Assembly (NCBI GenBank): GCA_031418715.1
Contig: JANOJL010000059.1
Location: 1-64,000 of the forward strand
Direction of reading: 5' to 3'
Length of the DNA stretch: 64,000 bases
Source of the DNA: JANMDU01 sp031418715
GTDB lineage: Bacteria > Pseudomonadota > Gammaproteobacteria > Burkholderiales > Burkholderiaceae_C
Below are positions 1 through 7,274 of the stretch, piece after piece. The position numbers and the translations under genes are program-made. Positions within the stretch are counted from its first letter, which is position 1. Every line of letters starts with the position of its first letter. The notes beneath the pieces were generated by a model. The model saw nothing but the letters and a program-made list of their open reading frames with translations. It was not told where the DNA came from and ran no database searches.

Positions 1-1
1 T

Positions 2-1315
2 AACATTGCAGCTACCAGCAACAAACTGCTCGGCTTCAACCAAAGCGTCATCACCCAAGCCACCGCCGCCAACGGCACAAGGCGCACAATCAGCAACGTC
101 ATCGGCCAAGTCAACTACCAGCTCGACGCCAACGGCAACCTAACAAGCGACGGCCTCAGAAGCTTCGACTACAACGCCGAGAACCGCCTTGGGCAAGTAC
201 AAATCTTCCAAAGCGGAGAAGCCGCCAAGATCACCTACCTGCACAACGCAGCCGGCCAGCGCGTCTTCAAATCCGAGCCGCAGACGGCGCAAACCCTCCC
301 CAACGAAGCAGAGCTAGGCACTACATTCGTAGACTGGCTACGCCGCAACTTCAGCTGGATGTATGCCACAGCGCAGACCAACGCGACACTGGGCACGAGC
401 TACAGCTTCGCAGAAGCAGGCATTCCCAGCTGGGCGATGACGGGCGAATATGGCAACGGAGGAGCAACATCCACAGGCAGGATGGAATACATCTGGCTAC
501 CGACGGACGACGGCAGCGCTATTCCCATAGCCATATTCAGAGGCAACAGATACTTCAACATTCATAGCGACCAGCTCGGAACTCCGAGGCTGATGACGGA
601 TGACACTACCAAGCCAGTGTGGCAATGGGCGTATAGCGCGTTTGGCGACAACAAGCCAACGGGCATCCTTAAAGCGACAACGAATCCGAACAGTGCGATC
701 ACGAATCTGCCTGTGCTGCTGCAAGCAACTGGCGTGGGAACTACGCTGAATCTGAGATCCCCCGGGCAGTATGCGGATAGCGAGACTGGACTGTTCTACA
801 ACTACTTCAGGAGCTATCAGGCAACGCAAGGTAGGTATACGCAGAATGATCCGATTGGGTTGGCGGGCGGTCTTAATAGAAGCATATACGTTGATGCGAA
901 TCCGATGAGCTTCACAGATCCCGATGGTCTCAAAGGCCGTCCTGGTAGAGGCCGTAGCACAGCATCTGATGCTGCAGGCTATCACGACCCAAGAGGCGAT
1001 TTGGTATGCGAGCAGTGGACATGCCCATCAATTACGACGATGTGCATGCAGGGTGATCAAAAACGTCCAACAGACTTTTTGCCAAATGCAACTAACGGCG
1101 CTGATGCGCCTCAAGGTTGCTCTTGCACCAAATATACATATCGTCCTGATTGGCGTCCCCCCAACCAAAGTACACTAGACGATTGGAATAGAACACGTGA
1201 TCTCTTAGGCGATGCGTACAACACATTTCGCGATGCTAAAGATCAAGCGCCTCGCGCAACCAACGGCATGGGTCGGTTGCCTCATTGGCATCGTCTTGGA
1301 GGCTATGGCAAATGA
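2..1315 (+). CDS. Rhs/YD-repeat polymorphic toxin, 3' part only
   Basis: The open frame enters from the left edge, so the N-terminus is outside the window. YD-type repeats (NYQLDANGNLTSDG) are followed by the RHS signature near 560-640 (HSDQLGTPRLM) and by the junction motif NPMSFTDPDGL, which ends at about 931. In Rhs proteins the conserved core ends at DPxGL and a variable toxin tip follows. Here the tip is about 127 residues, with Cys pairs (CEQWTC, CSC) and a His/Trp-rich end (LPHWHRLGGYGK). I do not recognise the toxin family. Rhs proteins form a secreted cage that delivers the tip to rival cells. The stop overlaps the next start (ATGA), which is typical of a toxin-immunity pair. Confidence 0.9.
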   Translation, partial: NIAATSNKLLGFNQSVITQATAANGTRRTISNVIGQVNYQLDANGNLTSDGLRSFDYNAENRLGQVQIFQSGEAAKITYLHNAAGQRVFKSEPQTAQTLPNEAELGTTFVDWLRRNFSWMYATAQTNATLGTSYSFAEAGIPSWAMTGEYGNGGATSTGRMEYIWLPTDDGSAIPIAIFRGNRYFNIHSDQLGTPRLMTDDTTKPVWQWAYSAFGDNKPTGILKATTNPNSAITNLPVLLQATGVGTTLNLRSPGQYADSETGLFYNYFRSYQATQGRYTQNDPIGLAGGLNRSIYVDANPMSFTDPDGLKGRPGRGRSTASDAAGYHDPRGDLVCEQWTCPSITTMCMQGDQKRPTDFLPNATNGADAPQGCSCTKYTYRPDWRPPNQSTLDDWNRTRDLLGDAYNTFRDAKDQAPRATNGMGRLPHWHRLGGYGK

Positions 1316-1584
1316 AGTATTTCTTTGGAATCATCTTCGTCGTTATTGGCTTGGCGCATGGTTTCCATGTGCTCAATATTGAGCCAGGCAGCATCACTAG
1401 TCTGGGTGGGCGAAGTCCACTTTCAAATGGCTCATTGGATAGGATTGCGGCTGCTGGCCTACTCGGAAAATCCATTGTGCTAGCCATTGATGCAGCATTC
1501 ATCGCGTTAGGTATTTATGAGTTGCGTCGTAAAAAGCTCACTCGACTAGAGAAAAATAGAAGCAAAATCAATACTCCTAAATAG
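1312..1584 (+). CDS. Small membrane protein, candidate Rhs immunity protein
   Basis: This 90-residue protein starts at the ATG that overlaps the Rhs stop codon (ATGA); that start was chosen over an in-frame one 27 nt upstream because of the overlap. Two hydrophobic segments are visible, residues about 3-20 (FFGIIFVVIGLAHGF) and about 48-68 (LLGKSIVLAIDAAFIALGIY), followed by a basic tail rich in Lys and Arg. Position and coupling suggest it protects the cell from the preceding toxin tip. A membrane location would fit a toxin acting at the envelope, but that is inference. No family was recognised. Confidence 0.65.
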   Translation: MKYFFGIIFVVIGLAHGFHVLNIEPGSITSLGGRSPLSNGSLDRIAAAGLLGKSIVLAIDAAFIALGIYELRRKKLTRLEKNRSKINTPK

Positions 1585-1627
1585 ATATCACCTCGCGTAG
1601 CATCCACGCCGACCATTGGTCAATCTC
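1581..1627 (+). repeat. Dispersed repeat, degenerate copy R1
   Basis: Degenerate match to the family core (ATAGCACTCTGCGCA, then TTCTATAACGGCTAGAGGCC). The sequence after it (CAATCTCTCTTGTGATTCTT) resembles the sequence after copy R2 at 2086, so the two gene ends look like duplicates. Confidence 0.5.
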
Positions 1628-1691
1628 TCTTGTGATTCTTCTGAATCTTCTCTTCGTTTTAACGCCACCTAGTCGCTAAGGCTATCTCAAT

Positions 1692-2069
1692 ATGAAAAAT
1701 TCAATTGTCAGTGTGCTGATTCTGCTTGCACTTGTTGCGTCTTTTGTTGGGGGGCGATGGACGGGCTATCAGTCAGGTCATGAAGCCAGTGTCCTGAGAG
1801 ATCAATCGTTAAACGCTCTCGATGCAATGGGCTCTTATGTTGTGCATGCCAACATGGTGCAAGAGATGACCAACAAGCAAGACGTAAGAGCATTATGTTC
1901 AGCGCAGCTTTACGCCAGTGCGAAAGTGATGCAGGTCAGGCAATGTCTAGAGGATTCGAGCTGTAAGCGTGTAATCGAAGATGAAGTTCAAAAAGTTGCG
2001 CCAGAGTTGTTGGGCAATGGTGAGTTGAAGATTAAATCCTTCAAGGTCGGCAATAGGTGCGGCTCGTGA
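1692..2069 (+). CDS. Small N-terminally anchored protein of unknown function
   Basis: A 125-residue protein with an N-terminal hydrophobic segment (residues about 4-21, SIVSVLILLALVASFVGG) that could be an anchor or signal peptide. The rest is soluble and contains four Cys (CSAQL, QCLEDSSCKR, NRCGS). It follows the candidate immunity gene and precedes a repeat copy whose flank is shared with the one after that gene. This suggests an orphan immunity or cassette remnant from recombination at the Rhs 3' end. No homologue is recognised, and function is not claimed. Confidence 0.6.
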   Translation: MKNSIVSVLILLALVASFVGGRWTGYQSGHEASVLRDQSLNALDAMGSYVVHANMVQEMTNKQDVRALCSAQLYASAKVMQVRQCLEDSSCKRVIEDEVQKVAPELLGNGELKIKSFKVGNRCGS

Positions 2070-2085
2070 ATTGCAGTAATTGTCG

Positions 2086-2140
2086 CTTCAAAATCAATAG
2101 CACCCCGCGCAGTATCCATAACGGCCAGAGGCCAATTTCT
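2086..2140 (+). repeat. Dispersed repeat, copy R2
   Basis: Clear copy between the orphan gene and cysN: AATCAATAGCACCCCGCGCA followed by GTATCCATAACGGCCAGAGG. The Rhs cassette and this repeat occupy the place where cysD often lies. Confidence 0.75.
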
Positions 2141-2197
2141 CTCTTATATTTATTCTGATTCCACTTTTAAATACGCAACCATCTTTTTCAAGACGAT

Positions 2198-3490
2198 ATG
2201 ACACAACCTACCTCAGTATCACAGCAGTATAGCGCTCTCAAATTCATCACCTGCGGCTCCGTCGATGACGGTAAATCCACGCTCATTGGCCGCTTGCTGG
2301 TCGACAGCAAAACAGCCCTGATTGACCAAATCGCTGGCGTATCCAAAACTGGCGAGATTGATCTCGCCCAATTCACCGACGGCCTGACCGCTGAACGCGA
2401 ACAAGGCATCACGATTGATGTGGCTTACCGCTATTTCTCCACCGCCAGCAGAAAATTCATCATTGGCGATACGCCTGGCCATGAGCAATACACACGCAAT
2501 ATGGTCACTGCCGCATCGAGCGCGGATGCCGCTGTGGTACTGGTGGATGCCACAAAACTTGTTTGGCAACAGCAACCCGTGCAACTCTTGCCGCAAACCA
2601 AGCGGCACAGCTTGCTCGCGCACTTGTTGCGCGTGCCAAGCATCGTCTTTGCCATCAACAAGTTAGACGCAGTTGAAAACGCTGAGGTAGCGTTCATCAA
2701 CATCAGTGCCGCATTGAACGCGATGGCCGAACAGGCTGGTATTCAAACCGCAGCCATCGTGCCAGTTTCGGCCTTGAAGGGCGATAACGTTGTCGAGCAT
2801 TCCAGCCGTTGGCCGTTTTATTCCGGGCAGAGTTTGCTACAGATATTGGAGCAACTTCCTGCTCAGGTTTCGCTCGACGAGGAGCGCCAAGTGCCCACTG
2901 CGCTGCCTATTCAGTGGCTCGACAAGGATGCCAGCAGCAGCACAACCGCGCAAGGCCGCCGCACGTTTTGGGGTCGTTTGGCCTCTGGCAGTCTAAAGAT
3001 TGGCCAAGAGTTACAAGTCTTTCCAAGTGGCCAAAAGGCTTTTATCGCGCAACTGCTTGATCACGCCCGCGAGCCCTTGCAACAAGATCAGGGTTTAAAC
3101 ACAAGCTACGGGCTTGTGTTGGATCGCGAGGTCGATATTTCACGCGGCGATTGGCTGCTAGCCCCCGATGTGTTGCCCGCTCAGCGCAGCTTGAAGGCGA
3201 CTGTCGCCTGGCTCGATGAGGAGCCTCTGCAAGCCGGGCGCACCTATCTCGCACTGCATGGCCATCGCTGGGTCAAAGCAAAGATCACCGCCGTGCGTCA
3301 GCGCTTTGATATTCACACTTTCTCACCCCATGAAGCCACTCAGTTGCAGGCCAACGAAATCGGTATCGTGGAGATCGCTTTGCAAGAACCCATCACTGCG
3401 CTGCCCTATGCACAGAGCAAGGCTTTGGGTGCGCTGATTCTGGTGGATACCGCGAGCCACAAAACCTCGGGTGCGGTGCTCGTGCGCTGA
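2198..3490 (+). CDS. cysN: Sulfate adenylyltransferase subunit 1 (GTPase)
   Basis: CysN is the GTPase subunit that, with CysD, makes adenosine phosphosulfate from ATP and sulfate in assimilatory sulfate reduction. The 430-residue protein shows a P-loop (GSVDDGKST, residues 20-28), the G3 motif DTPGH at 91-95 and the G4 motif NKLD at 154-157, followed by EF-Tu-like beta-barrel domains. The length fits a CysN without a fused APS kinase domain. Its partner cysD is not seen just upstream, where an Rhs cassette and a repeat lie instead; it may be further left, outside the window. No strong ribosome binding site is visible. Confidence 0.95.
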   Translation: MTQPTSVSQQYSALKFITCGSVDDGKSTLIGRLLVDSKTALIDQIAGVSKTGEIDLAQFTDGLTAEREQGITIDVAYRYFSTASRKFIIGDTPGHEQYTRNMVTAASSADAAVVLVDATKLVWQQQPVQLLPQTKRHSLLAHLLRVPSIVFAINKLDAVENAEVAFINISAALNAMAEQAGIQTAAIVPVSALKGDNVVEHSSRWPFYSGQSLLQILEQLPAQVSLDEERQVPTALPIQWLDKDASSSTTAQGRRTFWGRLASGSLKIGQELQVFPSGQKAFIAQLLDHAREPLQQDQGLNTSYGLVLDREVDISRGDWLLAPDVLPAQRSLKATVAWLDEEPLQAGRTYLALHGHRWVKAKITAVRQRFDIHTFSPHEATQLQANEIGIVEIALQEPITALPYAQSKALGALILVDTASHKTSGAVLVR

Positions 3491-3576
3491 GGCACACACG
3501 CTAGAGACCTTACCCTCAACCATCCCTGATTTCCCTAGTAAAATCAAGGGTTAATACTCATTTTTCCAGCTGCGCC

Positions 3577-3906
3577 ATGACTCACATCGTTACTGAAGCC
3601 TGCATCAAATGCAAATACACCGACTGCGTCGATGTCTGCCCCGTGGACTGCTTCCGCGAAGGCCCCAATATGCTCGTCATTGATCCTGACGAATGCATCG
3701 ACTGCGCCGTCTGCATCCCCGAGTGCCCCGTGAACGCGATCTACGCCGAAGAAGATACGCCTGCAGATCAAATTCATTTCATCAAGCTCAACATTGAGCT
3801 ATCGCAAAAAGCCGGCTGGAAAAGTATCACCAAGCGCAAGACCGCGCCTGCGGATGCGGATGAGTGGAAAGACAAAACCGGCAAATTGGCTTTGCTGGAG
3901 CGCTAA
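3577..3906 (+). CDS. fdxA: 7Fe ferredoxin ([3Fe-4S][4Fe-4S], FdxA type)
   Basis: A 109-residue soluble electron carrier. Cys9, Cys17 and Cys50 fit ligands of the [3Fe-4S] cluster, and Cys21, Cys40, Cys43 and Cys46 ligands of the [4Fe-4S] cluster, as in Azotobacter FdI-type ferredoxins; Cys12 is the extra conserved Cys. The C-terminal tail of about 45 residues is typical of this class. The next gene encodes a ferredoxin-NADP reductase, the likely electron donor, though a large inverted-repeat element separates them. Confidence 0.95.
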   Translation: MTHIVTEACIKCKYTDCVDVCPVDCFREGPNMLVIDPDECIDCAVCIPECPVNAIYAEEDTPADQIHFIKLNIELSQKAGWKSITKRKTAPADADEWKDKTGKLALLER

Positions 3907-3920
3907 GATTTTAAATACGA

Positions 3921-4077
3921 ATACCGGACGCAGAAGACGCAAAGGTTACGCAGAAGGAATACAAAAAAGAAAAATGCCAAAGAATTGCTTTTGAATTCAC
4001 TTCTTCTTTTTTTTGTGTTTTTTCTTTTGTCTTTTTTGCGTCTTCTGCGTAACCTTTGCGTCTTCTGCGTCCGGTAT
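3921..4077. repeat. Large inverted-repeat element, copy 1
   Basis: Two perfectly complementary 36-nt arms (3921-3956 and 4042-4077) begin and end with ATACCGGACGCAGAAGACGC and its complement. They flank an 85-nt AT-rich middle containing poly-T tracts. The arms contain the iterated words ACGCAGAAG and ACGCAAAGG. The transcript would form a very stable hairpin between fdxA and the reductase gene. A second copy lies on the other side of that gene. Confidence 0.9.
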
Positions 4078-4108
4078 TTAAAAAGTTTTGTATTCAGGCA
4101 CACACCCC

Positions 4109-5209
4109 ATGGAACCACAATTGAATCAAGAAGTCGTCAACACCGCCAATGCCCACGATGGCCCCATCCTGACGGATGCCGTCATCATTGGTGCGGGCCC
4201 GGTGGGTTTGTTTCAGGTGTTTGAGCTGGGTTTGCTCGAAGTCAAATCCCACATCATTGACTCGCTCGCTTATCCTGGCGGCCAGCCGATTGAGCTGTAT
4301 CCTGACAAACCGATTTACGATATTCCCGCGATTCCCGTCTGCACCGGCAAAGAGCTGACCGATGCGTTGATGAAGCAGATCGCTCCTTTCGGCGGCACCT
4401 TTCACCTGAGCCAAACCGTGACGCAAGTGCAAAAGCAAGAAGATGGCCGCTTCTTCGTCGAAACCAGCAAAGGCACTCAATTTCTCACCAAGACGATCTT
4501 CATCGCAGGTGGCGTGGGCGCATTCGAGCCGCGCTTGCTCAAAGTGGATGGTCTCGATACTTTCCAAGGCAGCCAACTGCATTACAGCGTCAAAGATCCG
4601 AGTATTTTCAAAGATAAAAATCTGGTCATTGTTGGCGGTGGCGATTCCGCGCTCGATTGGGCACTGAACTTCGCGCAAGAAGGCCCGAACAAAGCCGAGA
4701 GCGTGATCCTCGTGCATCGGCGTGACGGCTTCAAAGCCGCGCCAGCCAGCGTCGCCAAATTGAAGGCGCTTTGCGATGCCCATGAAATGCAATTCGAGGT
4801 CGGCCAAATCACCGATATTGTTGCCAACGACGGCAAACTCAGTCACATCAAAGTCACCGGCGGCGACGGCGTGACGCGCACCATGCCGCTCGATATGCTT
4901 CTCGTCTTCTTCGGCCTCTCGCCAAAGCTTGGCCCTATTGCCAACTGGAGCCTAGAGATCGAGCGCAAGCAGCTCAAGGTCGATACCGAAAAATTTTCTA
5001 CCAACATCCCTGGCATCTTCGCCGTGGGTGACATCAACACCTATCCCGGTAAAAAGAAGCTAATCCTGAGCGGCTTCCACGAATGCGCACTCGCCGCCTT
5101 CGGCTCGATGCCTTTCATCTTTCCAGATAAAAAAGTTCATCTCCAATACACCACGACCTCGCCAAAACTCCACAAAGTACTCGGCGTGGAATCTCCGGTG
5201 TTTGATTGA
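4109..5209 (+). CDS. Ferredoxin-NADP(+) reductase, thioredoxin-reductase-like type
   Basis: FAD and NAD(P) binding flavoenzyme of 366 residues. The FAD-binding motif VIIGAGPVGLF lies near residue 25 and the NAD(P)-binding motif VIVGGGDSALDWA near residue 170; the C-terminal GDINTYPGKKKLILSGFHE is characteristic of this reductase group, which lacks the redox-active CxxC of thioredoxin reductase. It exchanges electrons between NADPH and ferredoxin, probably the FdxA encoded just upstream. The ATG at 4109 was preferred to a TTG 21 nt earlier. The gene sits alone between two near-identical inverted-repeat elements. Confidence 0.9.
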   Translation: MEPQLNQEVVNTANAHDGPILTDAVIIGAGPVGLFQVFELGLLEVKSHIIDSLAYPGGQPIELYPDKPIYDIPAIPVCTGKELTDALMKQIAPFGGTFHLSQTVTQVQKQEDGRFFVETSKGTQFLTKTIFIAGGVGAFEPRLLKVDGLDTFQGSQLHYSVKDPSIFKDKNLVIVGGGDSALDWALNFAQEGPNKAESVILVHRRDGFKAAPASVAKLKALCDAHEMQFEVGQITDIVANDGKLSHIKVTGGDGVTRTMPLDMLLVFFGLSPKLGPIANWSLEIERKQLKVDTEKFSTNIPGIFAVGDINTYPGKKKLILSGFHECALAAFGSMPFIFPDKKVHLQYTTTSPKLHKVLGVESPVFD

Positions 5210-5236
5210 GTTTGCTTGCGTTTGCAGGGCTGAATA

Positions 5237-5393
5237 GCAATACCGGACGCAGAAAACGCAAAGCTTACGCAGAAGGAATACCAAAAAGAAAATTGCCAAA
5301 AGCGGGTTTTTTGACTTTATTCTTTTTTAATTTTTTCTTCTGTCTTTTTGCGTCTTCTGCGAAACCTTTGCGTCTTCTGCGTCCGGTATTGGT
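5237..5393. repeat. Large inverted-repeat element, copy 2
   Basis: Second copy of the element at 3921. The left arm is near 5239-5276 (ATACCGGACGCAGAAAACGC) and the right arm near 5351-5391 (ending CTTCTGCGTCCGGTATT). The arms match imperfectly, differing at a few positions (AAGCTTACG against GAAACCTTTG). The AT-rich middle differs in sequence from copy 1. It lies between the convergent reductase and binding-protein genes and could act as a bidirectional terminator. Confidence 0.88.
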
Positions 5394-5414
5394 TTCTAAG
5401 TTGATCCGTTAAAT

Positions 5415-6764
5415 TCAACCAATCGAAGCCATCTTGCAACTGGTGGGCATCTGCGCCTTCGCAGCGTCAATCACGCGGATCACGCGAAAGCCGTAGCCCG
5501 AGCCCTCAACATCGTATTTCACGCCGGGATTTCCTTGTTTGTCCATGATGCCGACAACGAGAGGTTGTTGGAATTGGTGGTCTGTTTCGCGCATGCTTGC
5601 GCTTTGACCGAACAGGTTGATCGTGGTTTTGGACAAGCGCTTAGCCAAAGCGATCACATCAATGCTTTTTGCAGAATTCGTGCCTTGCAACGCTTGCACA
5701 AGGGCCTCCATCATGAGCTGCATGCGCATGTGGACGTAATCATCTTCCGGTTTGGGAAATCGCTTGCGAAAGGCTTGCATGAAGGTATCAGCTTCTGCTT
5801 GGCGCATGCCCTTGACAATACCGTCGGGGGCACCGACGTTGGGCAACCAATCAGCCACAGCGATCACTTTACCGATACCCGCCTCGCCAATGGCCGCAGG
5901 TGCACCGAGCGCATTGCCATAAAAAGTATAGAACTTGCCCTCAAAGCCCGCCTCTTTGCAGGCCTTAATGAGTAGCGTGAGATCGTTGCCAAAATTGCCT
6001 GTAAGCACAGCGCCTGCGCCACTGCTCTTGATTTTGGCGGCATAGGGTGCGAAATCCTTGATCCTCCCAAGCGGATGCAGCTCATCGCCCACGATACTGA
6101 TATCGCTGCGTTGTGCAGCCAATTGACGCTTGCCTTCGCGCAGCACAGCTTGACCAAAGCTGTAATCTTGCCCTATGAGATACACCGATTTGAGCGCGCT
6201 GTCTTCGCGCAGCACTTCCATCAGTGCGGCCATCCTCATATCGGCATGTGCATCGAAGCGGAAATGCCAAGGGCTGCATTTCTCGTTGGTCAAAATCGGA
6301 TCCACAGCTGAATAGTTGAGAAAAATCAAGCGCTGATCTGGCCTGCGCTCGTTGTGTTTGTTGATCGCATCAATCAAGGCAGCAGCCACGGATGAGCCGT
6401 TACCTTGCATGATGATTTGCACGCCATCGTCAATCGCTGCGCGCAGCATCGCCAATGCCTCTTCCACCTGGCCTTTGCTGTCGTAGCGCTGCATCTCAAA
6501 CAAGCGCTTCGTATTGCCCGGGAGCACCACACCGCCACGCGCATTCACACGTTCAGTCGCCCATACAAGATTGCGAAACACAGCTTCCCCCGTGTTCGCA
6601 AACGCGCCTGAGAGTGCCTCAATCAATGCTATCTTTATAGGAGCACTCTGCGCAGGATTTATAACGGCCAGAGCACCAAAAGGCATCAATAAGTTGCCTG
6701 ATGTTGTGACGGACAGCAGGCTTTTCAAGAGCATGCGTTTGGAAATATATTTAGCTTGAGTCAT
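5415..6764 (-). CDS. ABC transporter substrate-binding protein, Leu/Ile/Val type
   Basis: A 449-residue periplasmic binding protein of the branched-chain amino acid (LivJ-like) family. It has an N-terminal signal sequence, the mature-start pattern PIKIALIEALSGAFANTGE, and the C-terminal VVGIMDKQGNPGVKYDVEG. The ATG is preceded by a good site (AAGGGAG). No permease or ATPase genes are next to it, so it is an orphan or works with a distant transporter. The signal peptide and cleavage region (ALAVINPAQSAPIKIA) are encoded by a copy of the dispersed repeat. The ligand is unknown. Confidence 0.85.
   Translation of the reverse strand: MTQAKYISKRMLLKSLLSVTTSGNLLMPFGALAVINPAQSAPIKIALIEALSGAFANTGEAVFRNLVWATERVNARGGVVLPGNTKRLFEMQRYDSKGQVEEALAMLRAAIDDGVQIIMQGNGSSVAAALIDAINKHNERRPDQRLIFLNYSAVDPILTNEKCSPWHFRFDAHADMRMAALMEVLREDSALKSVYLIGQDYSFGQAVLREGKRQLAAQRSDISIVGDELHPLGRIKDFAPYAAKIKSSGAGAVLTGNFGNDLTLLIKACKEAGFEGKFYTFYGNALGAPAAIGEAGIGKVIAVADWLPNVGAPDGIVKGMRQAEADTFMQAFRKRFPKPEDDYVHMRMQLMMEALVQALQGTNSAKSIDVIALAKRLSKTTINLFGQSASMRETDHQFQQPLVVGIMDKQGNPGVKYDVEGSGYGFRVIRVIDAAKAQMPTSCKMASIG
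6629..6680 (+). repeat. Dispersed repeat, copy R3, inside a signal-peptide coding region
   Basis: AGCACTCTGCGCAGGATTTA followed by TAACGGCCAGAGCACCAAAA. It lies in the binding-protein gene and is read antisense to the repeat orientation. Confidence 0.7.
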
Positions 6765-6819
6765 TCATTTTCTCCCTTGAAACCTGATGCATGTGCTGCA
6801 AATATGAGCCATGCGGCAA

Positions 6820-6845
6820 CGCTTTCATCATGGGGATGAAAAGCG
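6820..6845 (+). promoter_or_regulatory. Hairpin upstream of the hsp20 gene
   Basis: CGCTTTCATC (6820-6829) and GATGAAAAGCG (6835-6845) are complementary apart from one bulged base, with a 5-nt loop. It lies about 30 nt before the hsp20 start. It could be an operator or part of a thermosensing leader, but no ROSE-type sequence near the ribosome site was recognised. Confidence 0.35.
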
Positions 6846-6876
6846 CATGAGCCGCGAAGTGTACTAGGAGTTTGCT

Positions 6877-7269
6877 ATGTTTTTTTCACCTGTTCGCGTT
6901 AACCGCTCTTGCCTGAATGCTCAAGGCTACTCGTCCCTTTACGGGTCACATTCTGAACCCTTGAATCGCCTTTTTGCCGATGCCTTAGAAAGCAACCATA
7001 ACAGCCTTGTTGAAAGCGATGAGACTTCCATCACGCTGAGCTTGGATGTGCCTGGCCTCTCGAAAGAGCAGCTCACGATTGGTATCGAAGGCCGTATCGT
7101 GCGCATCACATCGAAAGACGATTCGCCGCGCAGCTTCAAAGCCGCTTACAAAATCGGCAGCGATGTGGATGCTGTTAAGAGCGAAGCGAAGCTTGAAAAC
7201 GGTGTATTGACTTTGAAACTCGCAAAGGTTACGCCCGAGAGCCGCGAAACATTGCTCACGATCAACTGA
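6877..7269 (+). CDS. Small heat shock protein, Hsp20/alpha-crystallin family
   Basis: A 130-residue ATP-independent holdase chaperone. The alpha-crystallin domain spans about residues 42-128: SITLSLDVPGLSKEQLTIGIEG, then SFKAAYKIGSDVDAVKSEAKLENGVLTLKL, the latter containing the expected GVLTL beta strand. The N-terminal arm is short (about 40 residues). The start is supported by CTAGGAG seven bases upstream. It is a single gene, convergent with tsaD; a hairpin lies in its leader. Confidence 0.9.
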   Translation: MFFSPVRVNRSCLNAQGYSSLYGSHSEPLNRLFADALESNHNSLVESDETSITLSLDVPGLSKEQLTIGIEGRIVRITSKDDSPRSFKAAYKIGSDVDAVKSEAKLENGVLTLKLAKVTPESRETLLTIN

Positions 7270-7274
7270 TCGCG

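Noticed and set aside
4094..4846. 250-codon frame antisense to the ferredoxin reductase
   Set aside because: It overlaps an obvious flavoprotein gene and runs into the inverted-repeat element.
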